A stretch of 64,000 bases of DNA. Origin: Manis javanica. Its lineage: Eukaryota; Chordata; Mammalia; Pholidota; Manidae. The translations under genes and the position numbers were made by a program. The notes under the pieces are model-generated. The model searched no databases. It was given only the letters and a program-made list of their open reading frames with translations, and had not been told where the DNA came from. The DNA lies in contig NC_133166.1 in NCBI RefSeq assembly GCF_040802235.1, forward strand, positions 3,472,001 through 3,536,000, in the 5' to 3' direction. Of the stretch, positions 11,740 through 24,649 are shown one piece after another; position 1 is the stretch's first letter; each line of letters starts with the position of its first letter.

Positions 11740-14450
11740 ATAAATGGAATTGAGGTAGGAAAACCAGAGGAAGGATGAGGGGGTCAGGCCGAGGGGAGAG
11801 CTGTTCCCAAGACACCAGCCCCTCCCACATTGAAAGCCTGCCCAGTTGTAATTAAGAAAATAAAGACACAGCAACCACAGGCTCCTCAGGGGGAGGAGCC
11901 ACCCCCTCCCCAGGCTGTGGGGCACTCCATGCTCTGCCCCTATACCCAGACCGAGCTCGTGAATTTGAGCACCTGGTTTTATCAGAAGCCCTTGGAGCCT
12001 CTGCCTACATTGCTTTTGCAGCTTTGGGACTTAGGAGTAGATGGCATTGTTCTATATGGGTCAGAAATGGGTAAACTGACTTCCCTGATGACTCATTCTT
12101 CTCTCTGGCAGAGGTTACAAAATGCCCATCAGACCCCAGGGAACCATACATACACTTTTGGATTGGCTGACAGTGGCCCTCCAAGCAATTTGGCCTAATC
12201 AAGGTGATTTACCATACTTACACACTCACTGGCAAACGTACACAGAGCTCCAGCAGGTGTTATGGGAGTTGGGCATGAAAATATCATCTATAATATGGAC
12301 CCCCAGGACCCCAATGAGGAGTTGTTCACCATGAGAATGAGAAATCTGGTGCTCCACACAGCTCCCCGGTCCCTCTTTGAGTACCTAGTGACTATTCTTG
12401 TACCCCACACAGGGCAACTCGTAAGTGAGGTTACTTGTACTATGGCAGATCTGAGGGAGTTTGAAACAATAAGAGCATGGAAGGAGATATGATCTGCTAC
12501 TGAAAGAAGAGGTTCAAAAGGCCCCATGAAGGTCTCAAGGACCCAGATGTGGGTTGATTTGATAAAGGCCGGGGCAGTGAAAAACTTGACGGACAGCCTA
12601 ATAGGATCTTGTTAGAACTGTGGCACCAATTAAAGCTGGAGCACTGATTCCAGCCACTGAGGTCCAGGACACGGAAGCCAGAGACAAAGACCCATGTCCA
12701 GCCTGTGTGTTTGCAGTATTTCCTGGGAGAGGATATGTAGAACTTGCCTGGACCCTTGCTGGAGGACACTTGGGCATTACAGTTTGAGGGGAGGGTCAAG
12801 GCACCTGCCTTGGGGAACTGGCTCGGGCTTCTTGTGACAGAAGCCCCATGTTGAGTGAATGATCAGTCCCCAGTGAATGTGTAGTGTGTTCTGGCTCTGG
12901 TGGTCCCCTAACAGTGTCCTGGGGCCCCCACTCTTTTAATGGCTGCAGGGGTGGGGCTGTCAGAGTGGAACAAGCCTGAATCCCCTTTGGAATAGAGGAA
13001 TCTACTGTTGTATATGATGTCATGCTCACCTCAGATTCTCTTAACAGATAACTGTGGTCTTGTTGCAAGAGGTTTTGGGTCTTGTAAGTGACTGAAGAGT
13101 GTTTATCCTGCACATGGCACAAATTCTGACACCCTTATGCCCCTTGACATGCTAGGGCATCAGGTGGGGCTGGAATGAGAGGTGTGCAGTTACCTCCAGC
13201 ATTGCAAAATGAACCAGCTGGACATCCACGTGGGCGGGGCTTCTGGCAGCAGCTTGCAGGCCATTTGCCTTGACAGTTCCAGGGGATGATGGAACAGCTG
13301 ACTTGGTCCAGGGAAGAAGACACTGTGGGCTTTGGTCCATCAGTGAGGCTTCCTCTGACATTTGGAGACATCAGCAGAGCCTGGCAGGAGTGCATTGTAT
13401 GATTGAGGCTCACAGCAGCCTGGCAACTACATGGCCCTGGACATCTTGACACATGGACCAGGAAGGCTAGCCCTGCTGGCACCTTGGGGATGAGGCCTGG
13501 AAGCTGGCCTCCTGTGTGTCCTTGAAGTAAAGGCAGAACAGCCCCCAAAGTTCAGGGTAATGTACCCAAGGCTGGGAGGTAAAGGCACTTTGTGGGGAGT
13601 TTGTCTCATTATTGTGACCAGAGTATGTGCTTCCAGGGCTCTACATCCACCCTGTTCCTGCCACTGTCCCAGCACAGGACCCTCTCTGCACACATCCCAC
13701 TTGCCCTGTCCCATCACAGGACCACTGTCTTCATGCATCCCACTTGATGGACAGGATTTGCCTATGTTGCTGGCATTAAAACATGTATCTTATCACCCTT
13801 AAGGCTATTGTCTTCTACAGTCTTTGTGGATTGAGATTCCCCCCCACCAGCCACAGCTGCCGCTTGCTTAGTATGCCCAGAGCCCCCTGCCAGTTTAGCT
13901 GCTGGCCTCCTGTGCAATGGGCAAGCTATGGGCTTAATCTGAGTAGGACTTCGAACCCAGCTGTATCTTCAGGCTTGAGGATTGTCATGATTTTATTGCT
14001 ATCTGTATCATAATTTCTGTTGTTACTATATGTTATTAGTCTGGTTCCAGTTCTTCAGCTTTCTCGCAAAGAGGCCATTGTGGAAGACTGGGGGTGCATA
14101 GGTTGTGAGGCAAGAATTCTGGAGGGGTGGGCTGTGGGGGTAAGTGAAGTTTGCAACCAGAATTTCCAGAATCTCCCTCCTGGCCTTAGTCCATTTACAT
14201 ACCAATGGATGTTTCCCACAGCAGAACCTCCAGTAGATCAAGAGCAAGAGGTGGAGAGAAAATGGCCATTCTCTCCTCCCCTCTGTTCCTGTTGTTTGCC
14301 AGTCACCAGGGAGGAACCCACGCATGGAGTTTCTCTTGGAAGGGGTGGGTGGGCGAAGGGAGTGGGCACCACTGCTGGAGGGGCTGGACAGTGCAGGGAG
14401 TGGTTAGCAAACCCGAGTGAGCTGTGAGAAATAAACATCTTTAACCCCAA
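11740..14450 (+). mobile_element. Broken ERV-L-like endogenous retrovirus with Gag-like region
   Basis: The first part, about 11.83-12.49 kb, reads in the plus direction like the capsid region of ERV-L/Fv1-type Gag: a WxxxPLEPLPTLLLQLWDLG segment, GSEMGKL, LLDWLTVALQ with WPNQGDLPY, and WELGM. The order of these motifs is that of the ERV-L Gag and Fv1 family. The element is clearly broken by several changes and is a fossil. Sequence from 12.5 to about 14.45 kb is GC-richer than its surroundings and may be further internal sequence, but I could not identify pol motifs. No flanking LTR pair was matched, so both ends are approximate. Confidence 0.5.
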
Positions 14451-15649
14451 CTGCCCCTCCCCTTCTTACTTCAGTTTCCTCAGATTTATAGTGAACTTGA
14501 CCAAGGAGGGGAACCCCTTCCCTCTGGAGCTACACTCCGGGAGCTACAGTCACATTTTTCTGCATCTATATATACCTCATGATTTTTTTTCATTTTATGC
14601 TAGACATTTTGCATAAAATAATAGTAAAGACTCAAGTAGATAATATTTGCCTTGAGAATCACAAACGCTCTTCTGAGTGACTGTGGGACAAGGGGCTGAG
14701 TCAATCAAATCAATAGCTTCATCTGGAATTAGTTGCAGCTTTAATTAGGTTCATTTTCCTATAGATACTAAACATTTCTATTATTTATACATAGTTAAGT
14801 GATGAGGATTTTTCTTTCTCCAATGCTTGGTGTGGTAAAAATGGAATTTCTTGTCAGTTCTTTAATGTTTTTGTGTAGATTTAAAATAGGTTTTAAAATA
14901 TTCCACATTTTGTTTCCAGTAGGAGAGCTAGTCTGACTATCTTAGCCTGACATATTCCCATAAGAATCTCTCCTCTTACAAGATACTTGTGAGTTAATGT
15001 AAACTATATTTTTCCCTTGCTTTGACTGTTTCTCCAGGACTGCTTTATGATAAAATTACCACTTGCCTTTGCTAATTTGACACTTGTTCTAGAACATGGG
15101 TTCAATTTTAATTCAATTGCATTTTAAATAGACCATAAAATTCATCCACTTTATTGCAGTATTGATACAGGGTGGAGAAGTATAGAATTAGGACTTATGT
15201 GACAATAGTCTACTGGGACCTGAGGGTCTGAGTATCATGTGCAGAGAAGAGAGAACTAACTAAAGTAATGGTGATTTCTTAATAGAAAACAAACATCTGG
15301 AAAAGCATTTATACAGAGTGAGAAATGAATGCTGTCTTGTTTAATAAAATAGCAATTACACCAAAGATCTCTAAGAACACACTGGAAGATTAGGGGAGTC
15401 TTCAGGATTTAGAGATTTTCTGATTAAATGATTGTCTTTAGTGCCATCTAGTGTATAGAAGATGTAAGAGCTGTGTAGATTCTGTGACAAAAGGAACCCT
15501 TGAGTGCATTGCATTCATTCTCAAGCTGTGCCCAGAGTGGAACAGGATTTGCTGGGAGAGTCTGATTTCTTCAGGCTGGCTCAAAATGGCTATTCTAGAT
15601 ATTTGATCAACAGATACATATTTTTCTGCTGACATTCTCCTTTAGGGTT
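14451..15649. other. Intergenic, nothing recognised
   Basis: AT-rich non-coding sequence without a recognised gene or repeat. Confidence 0.4.
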
Positions 15650-16139
15650 CCCAGACCCAATTTTGACATGTGTGCCTCTGGGAGGGAGCAATCTCAGCAA
15701 GCAATTCTAAGTAATTCTTGAACACCAGCAGGGTATCCAAGAATCCAACTCAATTCTGATGCTATATGCCTGGAGACAACACCAGATTCCCCAGGTTAAG
15801 GGCTCTGTCCTGAAATGCTGCCCTCCACCCCCAATTCCAGATGCCAGCCACAAGCCCCAGGCTGTTACCTTTGCTTCTGACCAACCAGCTACTGACCACG
15901 GGCTACAGTGACCTTCACCTCAGCTTTAATTAATCTGCTAGAACAGCTCACAAGACTCGCAGTAATAACTTAGTACCTGTTTAATAAAAGATACCATAAA
16001 GGATACAAGTTAACACTAGATGAAGATACACATATGGAAAAGCACCCAATAAAGGAGCTTCTACCCTCCTGGATTCTCCTCTCTCACTTCAGTGCATGTC
16101 TGTATCACTAGGTTTACAAGGGCCAGCTAGGAACCAAAG
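15650..16139. mobile_element. LTR-like old repeat
   Basis: Contains CTAGAACAGCTCACAAGACT followed by a TTTAATAAAAGATACCATAA-like block and AAGGATACAAGTTAACA. I associate this order with mammalian ERV-derived LTRs, but cannot name the family. It looks diverged and fragmentary, with approximate ends. Confidence 0.4.
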
Positions 16140-16320
16140 AGGTCGGATGGAGTTTTTTTACTCTCCTGTGGCAGCAGGGTCGGGAGAGACACTGGACAAC
16201 TGCTTGTAAGCAATAAATGGATTTCTTCAACTTTATTTCTCCCTTTGACTGATTTTGGTTTCAAAGGTATTTTGCCCAGGGATTTTCCCCTGGAGTTACA
16301 AGCTTCAACTGATTAACTCA
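16140..16320 (+). mobile_element. LTR-like module with AATAAA, also present in the OR5W units
   Basis: GACAACTGCTTGTAAGCAAT, then AATAAATGGATTTCTTC, ACTTTATTTCTCCCTTTGAC and GTTTCAAAGGTATTTTGCCC. The same series occurs on the minus strand downstream of OR5W genes A to D (for example about 38.44-38.57 kb). It therefore belongs to one dispersed family, probably the 3' part of an LTR. Old and broken. Confidence 0.5.
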
Positions 16321-19300
16321 TTAACTGTGAATCTTTTCTGGCTCCCTAGTTTTATCTGGTTAACTCTTTGAGTCCCTTTTAGTGGTATTTACTGGCTTAT
16401 TCTCTCTCCACCCTGCTCATACCTATTTTTCTGCCTAACACCTCCAGTTCATTCTATTTGTAGTGCAGGGTGATCCGGGGCTTACACATGAGAACTTGGG
16501 ATCTTTGTCTCTTCAGTGAGAAGAGAATGCAAGTATTTCCACTCTTGTGTTTCAGAGGTTTCTGGTTTATATCTTTAATCTTCCACCCCAACTAATTTTA
16601 TAATTTGTCAAATGTCATGAAAGAAAGATCACTGTGTGTCTGAGGCCACACATTTCTCCAGTCTGGGGACTCTGATCTGTGCAATTACCAAAAGTTCCGC
16701 GAGTGTTTCTGAGCCCTGGGGAAGCCCTCTTCCAGAGACCATACCTATGTTCTTAGATGCTATATATGCCTAGATTCTCAGAGAAATGTGGCATACAATT
16801 GTCACTGCCAAATGACAAATACCTCTAGGATTTTATACTTTCTTATTCTCAGAAGCCAAATTTATAGAGGGTTTTTGTATGCTAAGCACTAAGTATTGGA
16901 GAGAAGTTCTTTTTATCTGTTATATGCTGAAGCTTTGAATTCAGAAAATGTCTTGAAAAAGAATCTACAATTTGAGGTTTCTCACATCTCCAGTTTTGAC
17001 ATCCCAATACTATGCAACTGCCCCAAATTCTGGAAAGCCCCATCTCAGTCTCTCACCCATATTCATAATAGGTAAATTCCTACAGGGACACCTGCAGGTC
17101 TTCAGCTCACCTCTCAATAGTTTTAACATTGCTTGAAGGTTCTCTAGTCAATGTTGATGAGTTTATATGTATGATGCAAGAGGTGACACTCTAGATATCA
17201 CTGACCTAATCAGTTGGTAAGACAAGGTCAAGTTTACTGCTTACCTTACTTAGTAAGGGAGAACACCTTCATAGAGCTTTCACAGTTTCTCAGGGAAGGG
17301 GAAGCAAGAACAGAATTTTTTAAGAATCAGAAGTTTGGTTTAAGGTAGGTCATTCAAAGCAAGGGTTTGATTAAGATTGGCTGGGAATCAAACAGTCCAG
17401 TCTGGTGGAAATAAACAAGAATTTTGTAACAAGAGGGCCAAAGATTTTAGGGAGTCAACTGTGTACTTATGTTTTCCATTGAAGAGTCCACCAGTTGTTC
17501 TGGAAACTTCTGTAATGAGCAATCAAAACTTTTACCTAGGCAAAAAACAGCCAGAAAAATTAAGTCATGTGAATGAAAATAACAAATAATAAAGTCATAT
17601 TAAAGTAGACAGTCTACTGTGGTTTTATTTCTTAGTTTCCATGTTGAGTGCAGCAGTAGACAGTTTCAGCTCTCTATGACATTTGTGATTTATTTTTCCA
17701 TTTTCCCAGAGCTTCTCAATGGGAACAAAATTCTACTATGAATTATCTCACCCTATCTCACATGGAAGGCTATATGTTTTTTTATTTTTTCAAGGGAAAT
17801 AACAGAGACTATTGAATTGTAATATGCTATATCTCTCTCTTCTCTTACGGATTCATACATCTTAGATATCTGATCAGTTCCCTACAAAGTTTTGTGTAAT
17901 TTTTTCTTATATCAGATAATATCAGATGTAGCAGTGCAATAGCACCTGTGGTTCCTTTGTTGAAATCTCACATCTAAAACTAACAGCCAATTATATGTCA
18001 GCTTATTTGATGTTAAAAAGTTAAATTTTAAATATATATATCTGCCTAACAACTATGCTTTTCTAGAACAGTTGAATAATGAGTACAATTACTGTTAAAA
18101 GAAAGGTTCCCTTCATCCCACCTTACCCTCTATCTCTCCTAGATTCTATGTCAGGTACATTTAGAATCACAATAAAAAGTGGTGCAAAGACTCAGGAATT
18201 ACTCAGAGATCACAAATGTTCTTCTACAGATGCAAAGCTACTGTTACTGGAATGGTCCCTTTGTACAACTATCTTAAAGGTTTTACCTTCTGCCTACAGG
18301 TCCTAACAGGTCTACTCAATTAGTGTTAAATTATCACTCTCCTTGCTTAAAAGTAGGAATAATGAAAGAGAAGGAATAATTTTAATGGGTGAAATTCTAA
18401 GTCATTGCATTTTTTAAAATGTAAATTGGCATAGAAAGCATATTAAGAAAATTAATTTTATATAGCAAATTCTAAAAACATTTCTCAAATGATTTCATTA
18501 CCATCATTATTGCCACAGTAATTTTTTTTATGTTAGGTTCCCACTAGGCCATATTATGCTAGAATGACTAACTTCCATTTTCCCTTGAAGTGTTAACTTG
18601 CAGTTCACCAAACCTGTCACTAAATTACAAAATAATTTCAATATTGTGTGACTATAGTTAGAAGGCTCTCACTGCAAAAAAAGGGGAAAAAAATAAATTC
18701 ATATTTGAGATCCCCATAATGGAGATTTTTTTCAACAGTAAAACTTTCACAGTGAATTGAAACTGGAAATTCTACTTTTAGAAATAACTAAACATAAGTT
18801 GCCAATTTATCAATCTTGATTTAAAAGAGGATCTTTGCATTGAATATAAGTTTTAACAAGATTCCACTAAGTTTTTACAGATATAAGAATAATTAATAAA
18901 CCCATCAAATGTTGTGAAAGAAATACAGTACTTATAATATGACAAAATGTAACATATAAATAATTACATTAATATAAAATCATAGAATTAATATAAAATA
19001 ATTAATTACAACTAAGCCTTCAATATCATGGTTTCAGTGAAAGTGCCAGGTACTCTGTATGTAAGAGTAATTAGTTGATGATGAGAATTTGAATTTACTA
19101 GCTAGGCTGCTATCACCATCTCTCTGATGTTCTCTTTCATAAGATAGATGCTCATCTGTAAGTCCTTCATCTTCTCAGGAAGCACCTGTTGATAAATTTT
19201 CGTATTTGTCCTTAACAAGCACATTGTGGGCTAGATTTTCAGGCAAGGGTACTTCTATAGCCATTTGTATTTTCGAAAAGCCTCTTTTTCTATTGTTCTT

Positions 19301-19490
19301 TTTCCTTCATTTTCACGTGATGGAGAGGCTGTGTCACATTCCAAGGACATGATAAGTTTTGTGACATCAAAACAAAGAATGCATATTTTTTCCTCTGGGT
19401 CTGCTTTTTGCAAATTAATTTTTAATGAAACTAATTTTTGCATTTTAAAGCATTTGCTTTGTAGAAGGGCTTAAACCACTTCAGAGGCCT
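16321..19490. other. Intergenic, nothing recognised
   Basis: Over 3 kb without a supported gene. Small frames at 17377-17589 and 18079-18306 have no recognisable similarity. The region near 18.9-19.0 kb is a strongly AT-rich stretch with repeated AATATAAAAT strings. Confidence 0.4.
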
Positions 19491-19499
19491 TTTCTGGTC

Positions 19500-21255
19500 A
19501 GGTGGAATGTGCCGCTGCGCACCCTGACACTGTCCCTGAAAAAGTTAATCAGTTTGTTCCTCACCTCCAATTGTCCTTGGGGCTCTTGTGGAGAAATCTG
19601 AATAGTGTATCTTAGATCCAAGGGGCCCCATGGGCCCCTTCATTCAGCATCTGAATATTCCTGCCTTTATACCATCTGGGAGGCTTCTGCCTTTCCTGGG
19701 GATGCTCCTGTTCCCCAGCCACTTGTGTGGGGCAGAAGCTGGTGGCGCCAGTGTTTTCCATGGTGGCCTTGCAATGGGAGGGGCTGGAGGGGGTGCAGGG
19801 CAAGGATGATGCCGGCAAAGTTGGAGGTGGACTCAAAGTCTGGACTAATATTCCCTCCTCTTTCCCCTCTCTGCTTCTCACTCCTGCAAAACAGGCTTTG
19901 CTGTCTGGCTGCTTGTGAGATCTTTGTATTATAAGACACCACCGCCTGTTTCTCTTCATGTAGGTGATGCAGCATGAATGCCTGCACATAAGGGACTCAT
20001 CCACCTTCCTTGTTCTCTCACAGATCAATTCCATTGCAAAACAGTAGAGTAGTTTAGTGAGCAGCTGAATGCCCATTGTTCTTCTGGTGCCAATATCTAT
20101 TGGGGCCATATTGTGTTATCACAAAATATTATTTTGCTTAGTCACAGCTTCACAGCTGTAATCTGACCGCCTATTCAAAATACATCCTCATAGACTTTCC
20201 TGGGGATGGAAGGAGCATTCCCCATTCTTGAAAGTATAAAACAAGAATGCAGAGAACACAAAAAAACACAGATGAACTAGAAACAAATGCAAACTAACCA
20301 AACAAATGCAAATGAGCCCCAAACAAACACCAACAGGTCAGAAGCAAATGCAGACGAACAGGTTCACAAATCAGAAGTCCAACAACTGTTCCCCTCTCCA
20401 GCAGGGTACCCCGATCAAATGCAAAACAAATCGGCTTTCCCTGCAAAGAAAGCCCAGAAGGAGAGGAAGGGAGTTTCTGGTTGTGCACACCAGAGTGACT
20501 TGCCTACTTAAAGGTCAAGGCCACAGACTCACAGAGGTTTGTGGATTCCTTGCTCTACAGGAGGGACTGGGGCAGTTGGTGCCATTCAGGGAGATGAGAG
20601 GGGGCGTCCCCAGAACAAACGGTCCAGGCAGCTCCTACAGGCTTACCCAAGGAATCCCTGACTGGGGCAACTGGCCACGCGCATCAGCCCCTGGCTCACC
20701 AAATTTGTTACTGAGTCCAAGCTAATGCCACTCGCTGCTCAGCATGCCCAGAAGTCGAAAGTTAAGGTGTTTGGGAAAGGAAAGCAACTTATTTGGAAAG
20801 CCAGCAGACCAAGAAAATGGCAGACTCATGACCCCGAGAACCATCTGGACCCAGGGTCAACTCCAAGCTTCTTCTATATTAGGGAAGGGGGAGCGAGAAG
20901 GGGTTGACAACAGACTCAGACATCTAGACATCAGCAAGGCTCTGAGGAGGGCTGCGGACTCCTCTTCCATGGTTAACTGACTCCAGGCATTTTGATGACA
21001 TGTGTCTGGTGACGATGTTCATATGAGTCCTTGGCAATCAGTCAGCATTTCTGTGCCCTGTTATCTCCTCAGGGGAGCTGACTTCCAGGTAAGGGGCTGC
21101 TTGCATCAATCTTAAGACATGAGCAAAATTCCTTTTGACGATTAACAAGACTATGTGCAAGGTTACAGGGCAAACCAGAAGCTTTTTGGTCCAAAGATTA
21201 AGGCAGCAAAGGAGACAGATACAATATGGAGTCGGAGATGCCACTTTTTCACTCA
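19500..21255 (-). mobile_element. Broken endogenous retrovirus: 5' LTR plus leader/internal start, antisense
   Basis: On the minus strand an LTR-like unit runs from about 21255 (TGACTGAGTGAAAAAG) down to about 20708. Before its end lie GGTCTGCTGGCTTTCCAAAT and CTTTCCCAAACACCTTAAC blocks, and it closes with CTTGGACTCAGTAACA. The sequence AATTTGGTGAGCCAGGGGC follows at once, which is the position of a primer-binding site. Downstream, 20.7 to about 19.5 kb, is GC-richer leader/internal sequence without recognisable intact proteins. The layout suggests an ERV1-like (gammaretrovirus-type) element that retains only its 5' portion. It is broken; the inner edge is approximate. Confidence 0.5.
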
Positions 21256-22298
21256 GTTATTATAATAATGGGTAACATTTTTTAAGTTTCCATGTGGTTT
21301 TGAAAATATTTAATTGTGACAGTTACAGATTAAAATATTTGAACAACTATATAAAAGGCCTCCACAATAAAAGGGGTTCTTTGTAGGACTCTAAATATCA
21401 TTAAATATAACCTCAATATTACTGAGAGTGAAAATTGCTTATTCAAATCAATACTAACAGAATTACTATCATAATTATCAATGTGTTTTTAGAAAAATAT
21501 AGTTCACAATGGCAATAACCTGCTAATTATTCCTTAGGGTCCCTTGTAATGAGCATGTTTGGAATACTTCAGTTATTAGGTCCCTGATGACATGAGATGG
21601 CATATAAAAGTCCTCGGTTCTAGTGGTGAAATTATTCATCTAAGTAATTGGAAAAGAGCTTTCTCCTTGGTAAGTAGCTCCTGTGGTTACTAGAATGGTT
21701 TTAAAGGTGTAAAAATAGACTTTTGTGGAACAAAGAGCAGAACCACTGATACATGCTTAAATAGTTGAAAAACATTTCTCAGTCATTTGTACCCAAAAAG
21801 TAGTCTATCTTATATCACTCTTTCTTATAAAGTTTCATTTTTACCACTCCATACACTCTACCAAGTGTATAGCAAACTGATCCACTAGCTATTAAATCCT
21901 GGACAGAAAGAGCAAGTTACTGCATAATTATCATTCTAAGACATACTCCATAAGTCAGTTTATTTTTAAATAAATATACATGTATTTCTTCATATCATCA
22001 TTAGTCCATTCATTAATTCACTACTTCCTTGAATCCTCTGAGCCAGCTAATATGCTATATTTGGGGTACAAATAGTTAAGGAAAATCAGATGTAATCTCT
22101 GAGCAAGGAACCAGGTCTCCACTGAAAGAAAGTCATTGATCAAGCAAATACAATAAAACTAGCAGCCATGAATTGTGATAGATACTAAATTCTAAGTATA
22201 TTTATTGGAGTTTATATCTGAAAGGGAGTTTGGGTTCAGATTCTTTACTTGATTGCTTGTTTGTTGAGATGAAATAACCTTGTAATTGTGTCTAATTA
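21256..22298. other. 5' flank of OR5I1, nothing recognised
   Basis: AT-rich intergenic sequence. It presumably holds intron and upstream 5' UTR sequence of OR5I1, but I could not place a promoter. Confidence 0.4.
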
Positions 22299-22316
22299 CT
22301 TTTCTCTTTCCATCAG
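22299..22316 (+). promoter_or_regulatory. Candidate splice acceptor of OR5I1
   Basis: CTTTTCTCTTTCCATCAG is a strong pyrimidine tract with CAG, 51 nt before the ATG at 22368. This is the usual placement of the acceptor for an OR coding exon with a short 5' UTR. Confidence 0.6.
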
Positions 22317-22367
22317 TAGAACATTTTAGGATGTTAGAATTCTCATAGAAAGGAAGCAATACGGAAT

Positions 22368-23336
22368 ATGGAATTTATAGAAGGCAACTATACTTTGGTG
22401 ACTGAGTTTATTCTATTAGGGTTTCCTACTCGCCCTGAACTGCAGATTGTCCTGTTCCTTGTTTTTCTAACATTGTACGGTATGATTTTAATGGGGAACA
22501 TTGGATTGATGATGTTAATCAGGATTGATCCACACCTTCAAACCCCCATGTATTTCTTCCTTAGCAACCTCTCCTTTGTAGACCTTTGTTACTCCTCAGT
22601 CGTTGTTCCCAAAATGTTGGTTAATTTCCTCTCAGAGAATAAATCTATTTCTTATCATGGCTGTGCCCTGCAGTTTTATTTTTTCTGTACTTTTGCAGAC
22701 ACAGAATCCTTTATCTTGGCTGCCATGGCGTATGACCGCTATGTCGCCATCTGTAACCCTTTACTGTATACGGTTGTGATGTCTCGGGGCATCTGCATAT
22801 GGTTGATTGTCTTGTCATACATTGGAGGCAACATGAGTTCCCTGGTTCACACATCCTTTGCGTTTGTTCTGAAATACTGTGATAAAAATGTCATTAATCA
22901 TTTTTTCTGCGACCTACCTCCCCTGCTTAAGCTGTCCTGCACAGACACAACAATTAATGAGTGGCTTCTCTCTACATACGGCAGCTCAGTGGAAATCACC
23001 TGTTTCATTATCATCATCATTTCGTATGTTTTCATTCTTCTCTCGGTCTTTAAGATCCGCTCTTCCAGCGGAAGGAAGAAAACCTTCTCTACCTGTGCGT
23101 CTCACCTGACCTCTGTGGCGATCTATCAGGGGACTCTTCTCTTCATTTATTCGCGTCCCAGCCATCTGTATTCTCCCAACACTGATAAAATCATCTCCGT
23201 GTTCTACACCATTATCATCCCAGTGCTGAACCCACTGATTTATAGCTTGAGAAATAAAGATGTAAAAGATGCCGCTAAAAAAGCTGTGAGATCAAAGCTT
23301 TTCCTCATGAGATATCGCATTCCAAGATTCACCTAA
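22368..23336 (+). CDS. OR5I1: Olfactory receptor OR5I1, intact
   Basis: A 322-residue seven-helix odorant receptor. It is close to human OR5I1 (OLF1) as I remember it throughout: [20 protein letters not shown] near the N-terminus, [12 protein letters not shown] at 84-95, [20 protein letters not shown] at 103-122, and [15 protein letters not shown] at 196-210. Family landmarks: sequon NYT at residue 7, [11 protein letters not shown] at 60-70, [10 protein letters not shown] at 120-129, EC2 cysteines at 171, 181 and 191, SY at 219-220, [10 protein letters not shown] at 238-247, [12 protein letters not shown] at 285-296. The C-terminus ends [12 protein letters not shown], a few residues longer than the human protein as I recall it. 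The ATG at 22368 fits the human start and follows a good splice acceptor. Neighbours on both sides match the human order. Confidence 0.88.
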   Translation: MEFIEGNYTLVTEFILLGFPTRPELQIVLFLVFLTLYGMILMGNIGLMMLIRIDPHLQTPMYFFLSNLSFVDLCYSSVVVPKMLVNFLSENKSISYHGCALQFYFFCTFADTESFILAAMAYDRYVAICNPLLYTVVMSRGICIWLIVLSYIGGNMSSLVHTSFAFVLKYCDKNVINHFFCDLPPLLKLSCTDTTINEWLLSTYGSSVEITCFIIIIISYVFILLSVFKIRSSSGRKKTFSTCASHLTSVAIYQGTLLFIYSRPSHLYSPNTDKIISVFYTIIIPVLNPLIYSLRNKDVKDAAKKAVRSKLFLMRYRIPRFT

Positions 23337-24640
23337 ATTCCCAATTACAAACTCTAATTGGAAAAATGCAACAATCTTACAAGCAAGCACACTTCTCCCT
23401 CAAGGGATTTTATCGAACACTTTCTTTTCACACAGATGTTTTTTGCTGTACCTTTATTTATCATATTATTTTTACTCTATGGTAAATATAACATGTTGTG
23501 ACCAGGAAATATCAAAGTGTATAAAAGAAAGTGTTGGCACCTAAATAGTAGCAGCATAGGTGAGTCACCTGCTTTAGGGTGATGGGTGATGTAAGACTAA
23601 TGAACTTTTAACCACATTGTAGCATTTCCTTTGCCTTAAAATAAACTACACGGTTAGAAGCCATGCCATGTGAAAGAATATGATGATGAATAAGGAATTC
23701 TATATTTTAACAAAAGAATTTTGGGCAAGAAAGATAATCAAGAACAACTCACTATTCCAGTGAGAACAAAATACTGATTCATGGTGGGAGAAGTCCAACG
23801 CCGTCAACCTGTGAGTGGCCCAGGGAAAGCGCCTTTTAGGCCCGGTGTTTGTACCCGCTGTGCATCGTGGCCCTGGGAGCGGCCCTGACATCAGCCCTGG
23901 TGGGCGAGAGCCCGCTGGCTGCATCCAGGCATTCTCCACTTCTGCTGCCAGGGTTTGTTTGAATTTATTGCAAAAGCTGGAAATCTACCTCTCACTTTTA
24001 ATTCTCTGAAGGGTTTAGGCAAAATTGATATCACTAATTGGTCAATTGTGTGGACTAATTTCCTGTTGAAACTCTTGAAGCTCTGTGTACCTGGGGTTTT
24101 GCTGTTTTGTTGTTGCATTTTTAATAACAGCTTAACGGAGGTACGAATAGAATTAGCAAGATGGAGAGTCAAGGGAGATCTCTCATAAGGTAAGAGCATA
24201 TTGAAAAATCATGAAAATATGAGAAACTACATAATGTAGTTGGAGAATGGTGAAAGGCTTTTCTTTGGACTGGTATACAGGGTACATTGAGGAGATTAGT
24301 AAGGGAGAAAATACTCTCCTGATAAGTTTCAAAAATACGTACATTTTTAAAATGTAAAGCATGTTTCCTATTACCAAAATTTTCGCCTCTAGGAGGCACA
24401 GCTGATTTCAGCTGCTTATGTCTGAATCGGTTAGCCCATCATATTTTACTTTTCAGATTCCTTCACAGTCCTTAAGTACTAGAAATATTCTCTTGAATCA
24501 TCTAGACCCATTGTTTCTGATAAGGAAGCTAAGCATTAGAGAATTTGAAGGTGTTCTGATGAATCAAAGACAGAACTAGTTGGTTGAAGAATTGAGTCTA
24601 GAAAGGGGTTACCTTTCTTCCCAGAGGATCAATTTAGAGA
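23337..24640. other. 3' flank of OR5I1 with a GC/CpG-rich patch
   Basis: Mostly AT-rich non-coding DNA. The patch at about 23,785-23,945 is markedly GC-rich with several CpG (GCGCC, GCGGC, GGGCGAG), unlike anything around it. It could be a fragment of a processed pseudogene or of a GC-rich repeat; I do not recognise the source. Confidence 0.35.
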
Positions 24641-24649
24641 ATGACATGA

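Noticed and set aside
11830-12334. Domesticated Gag gene
   Set aside because: The Gag-like sequence is spread over more than one frame and broken, so it is treated as a fossil and not as a host gene.
12796-13548. Minus-strand frames of 100-137 codons
   Set aside because: They are low-complexity, Pro/Ser/Cys-rich translations of a GC-rich ERV-like stretch, without recognisable domains.
19612-20109. 165-codon minus-strand frame
   Set aside because: It lies in the internal region of a broken ERV, overlaps other frames, and shows no known motif.
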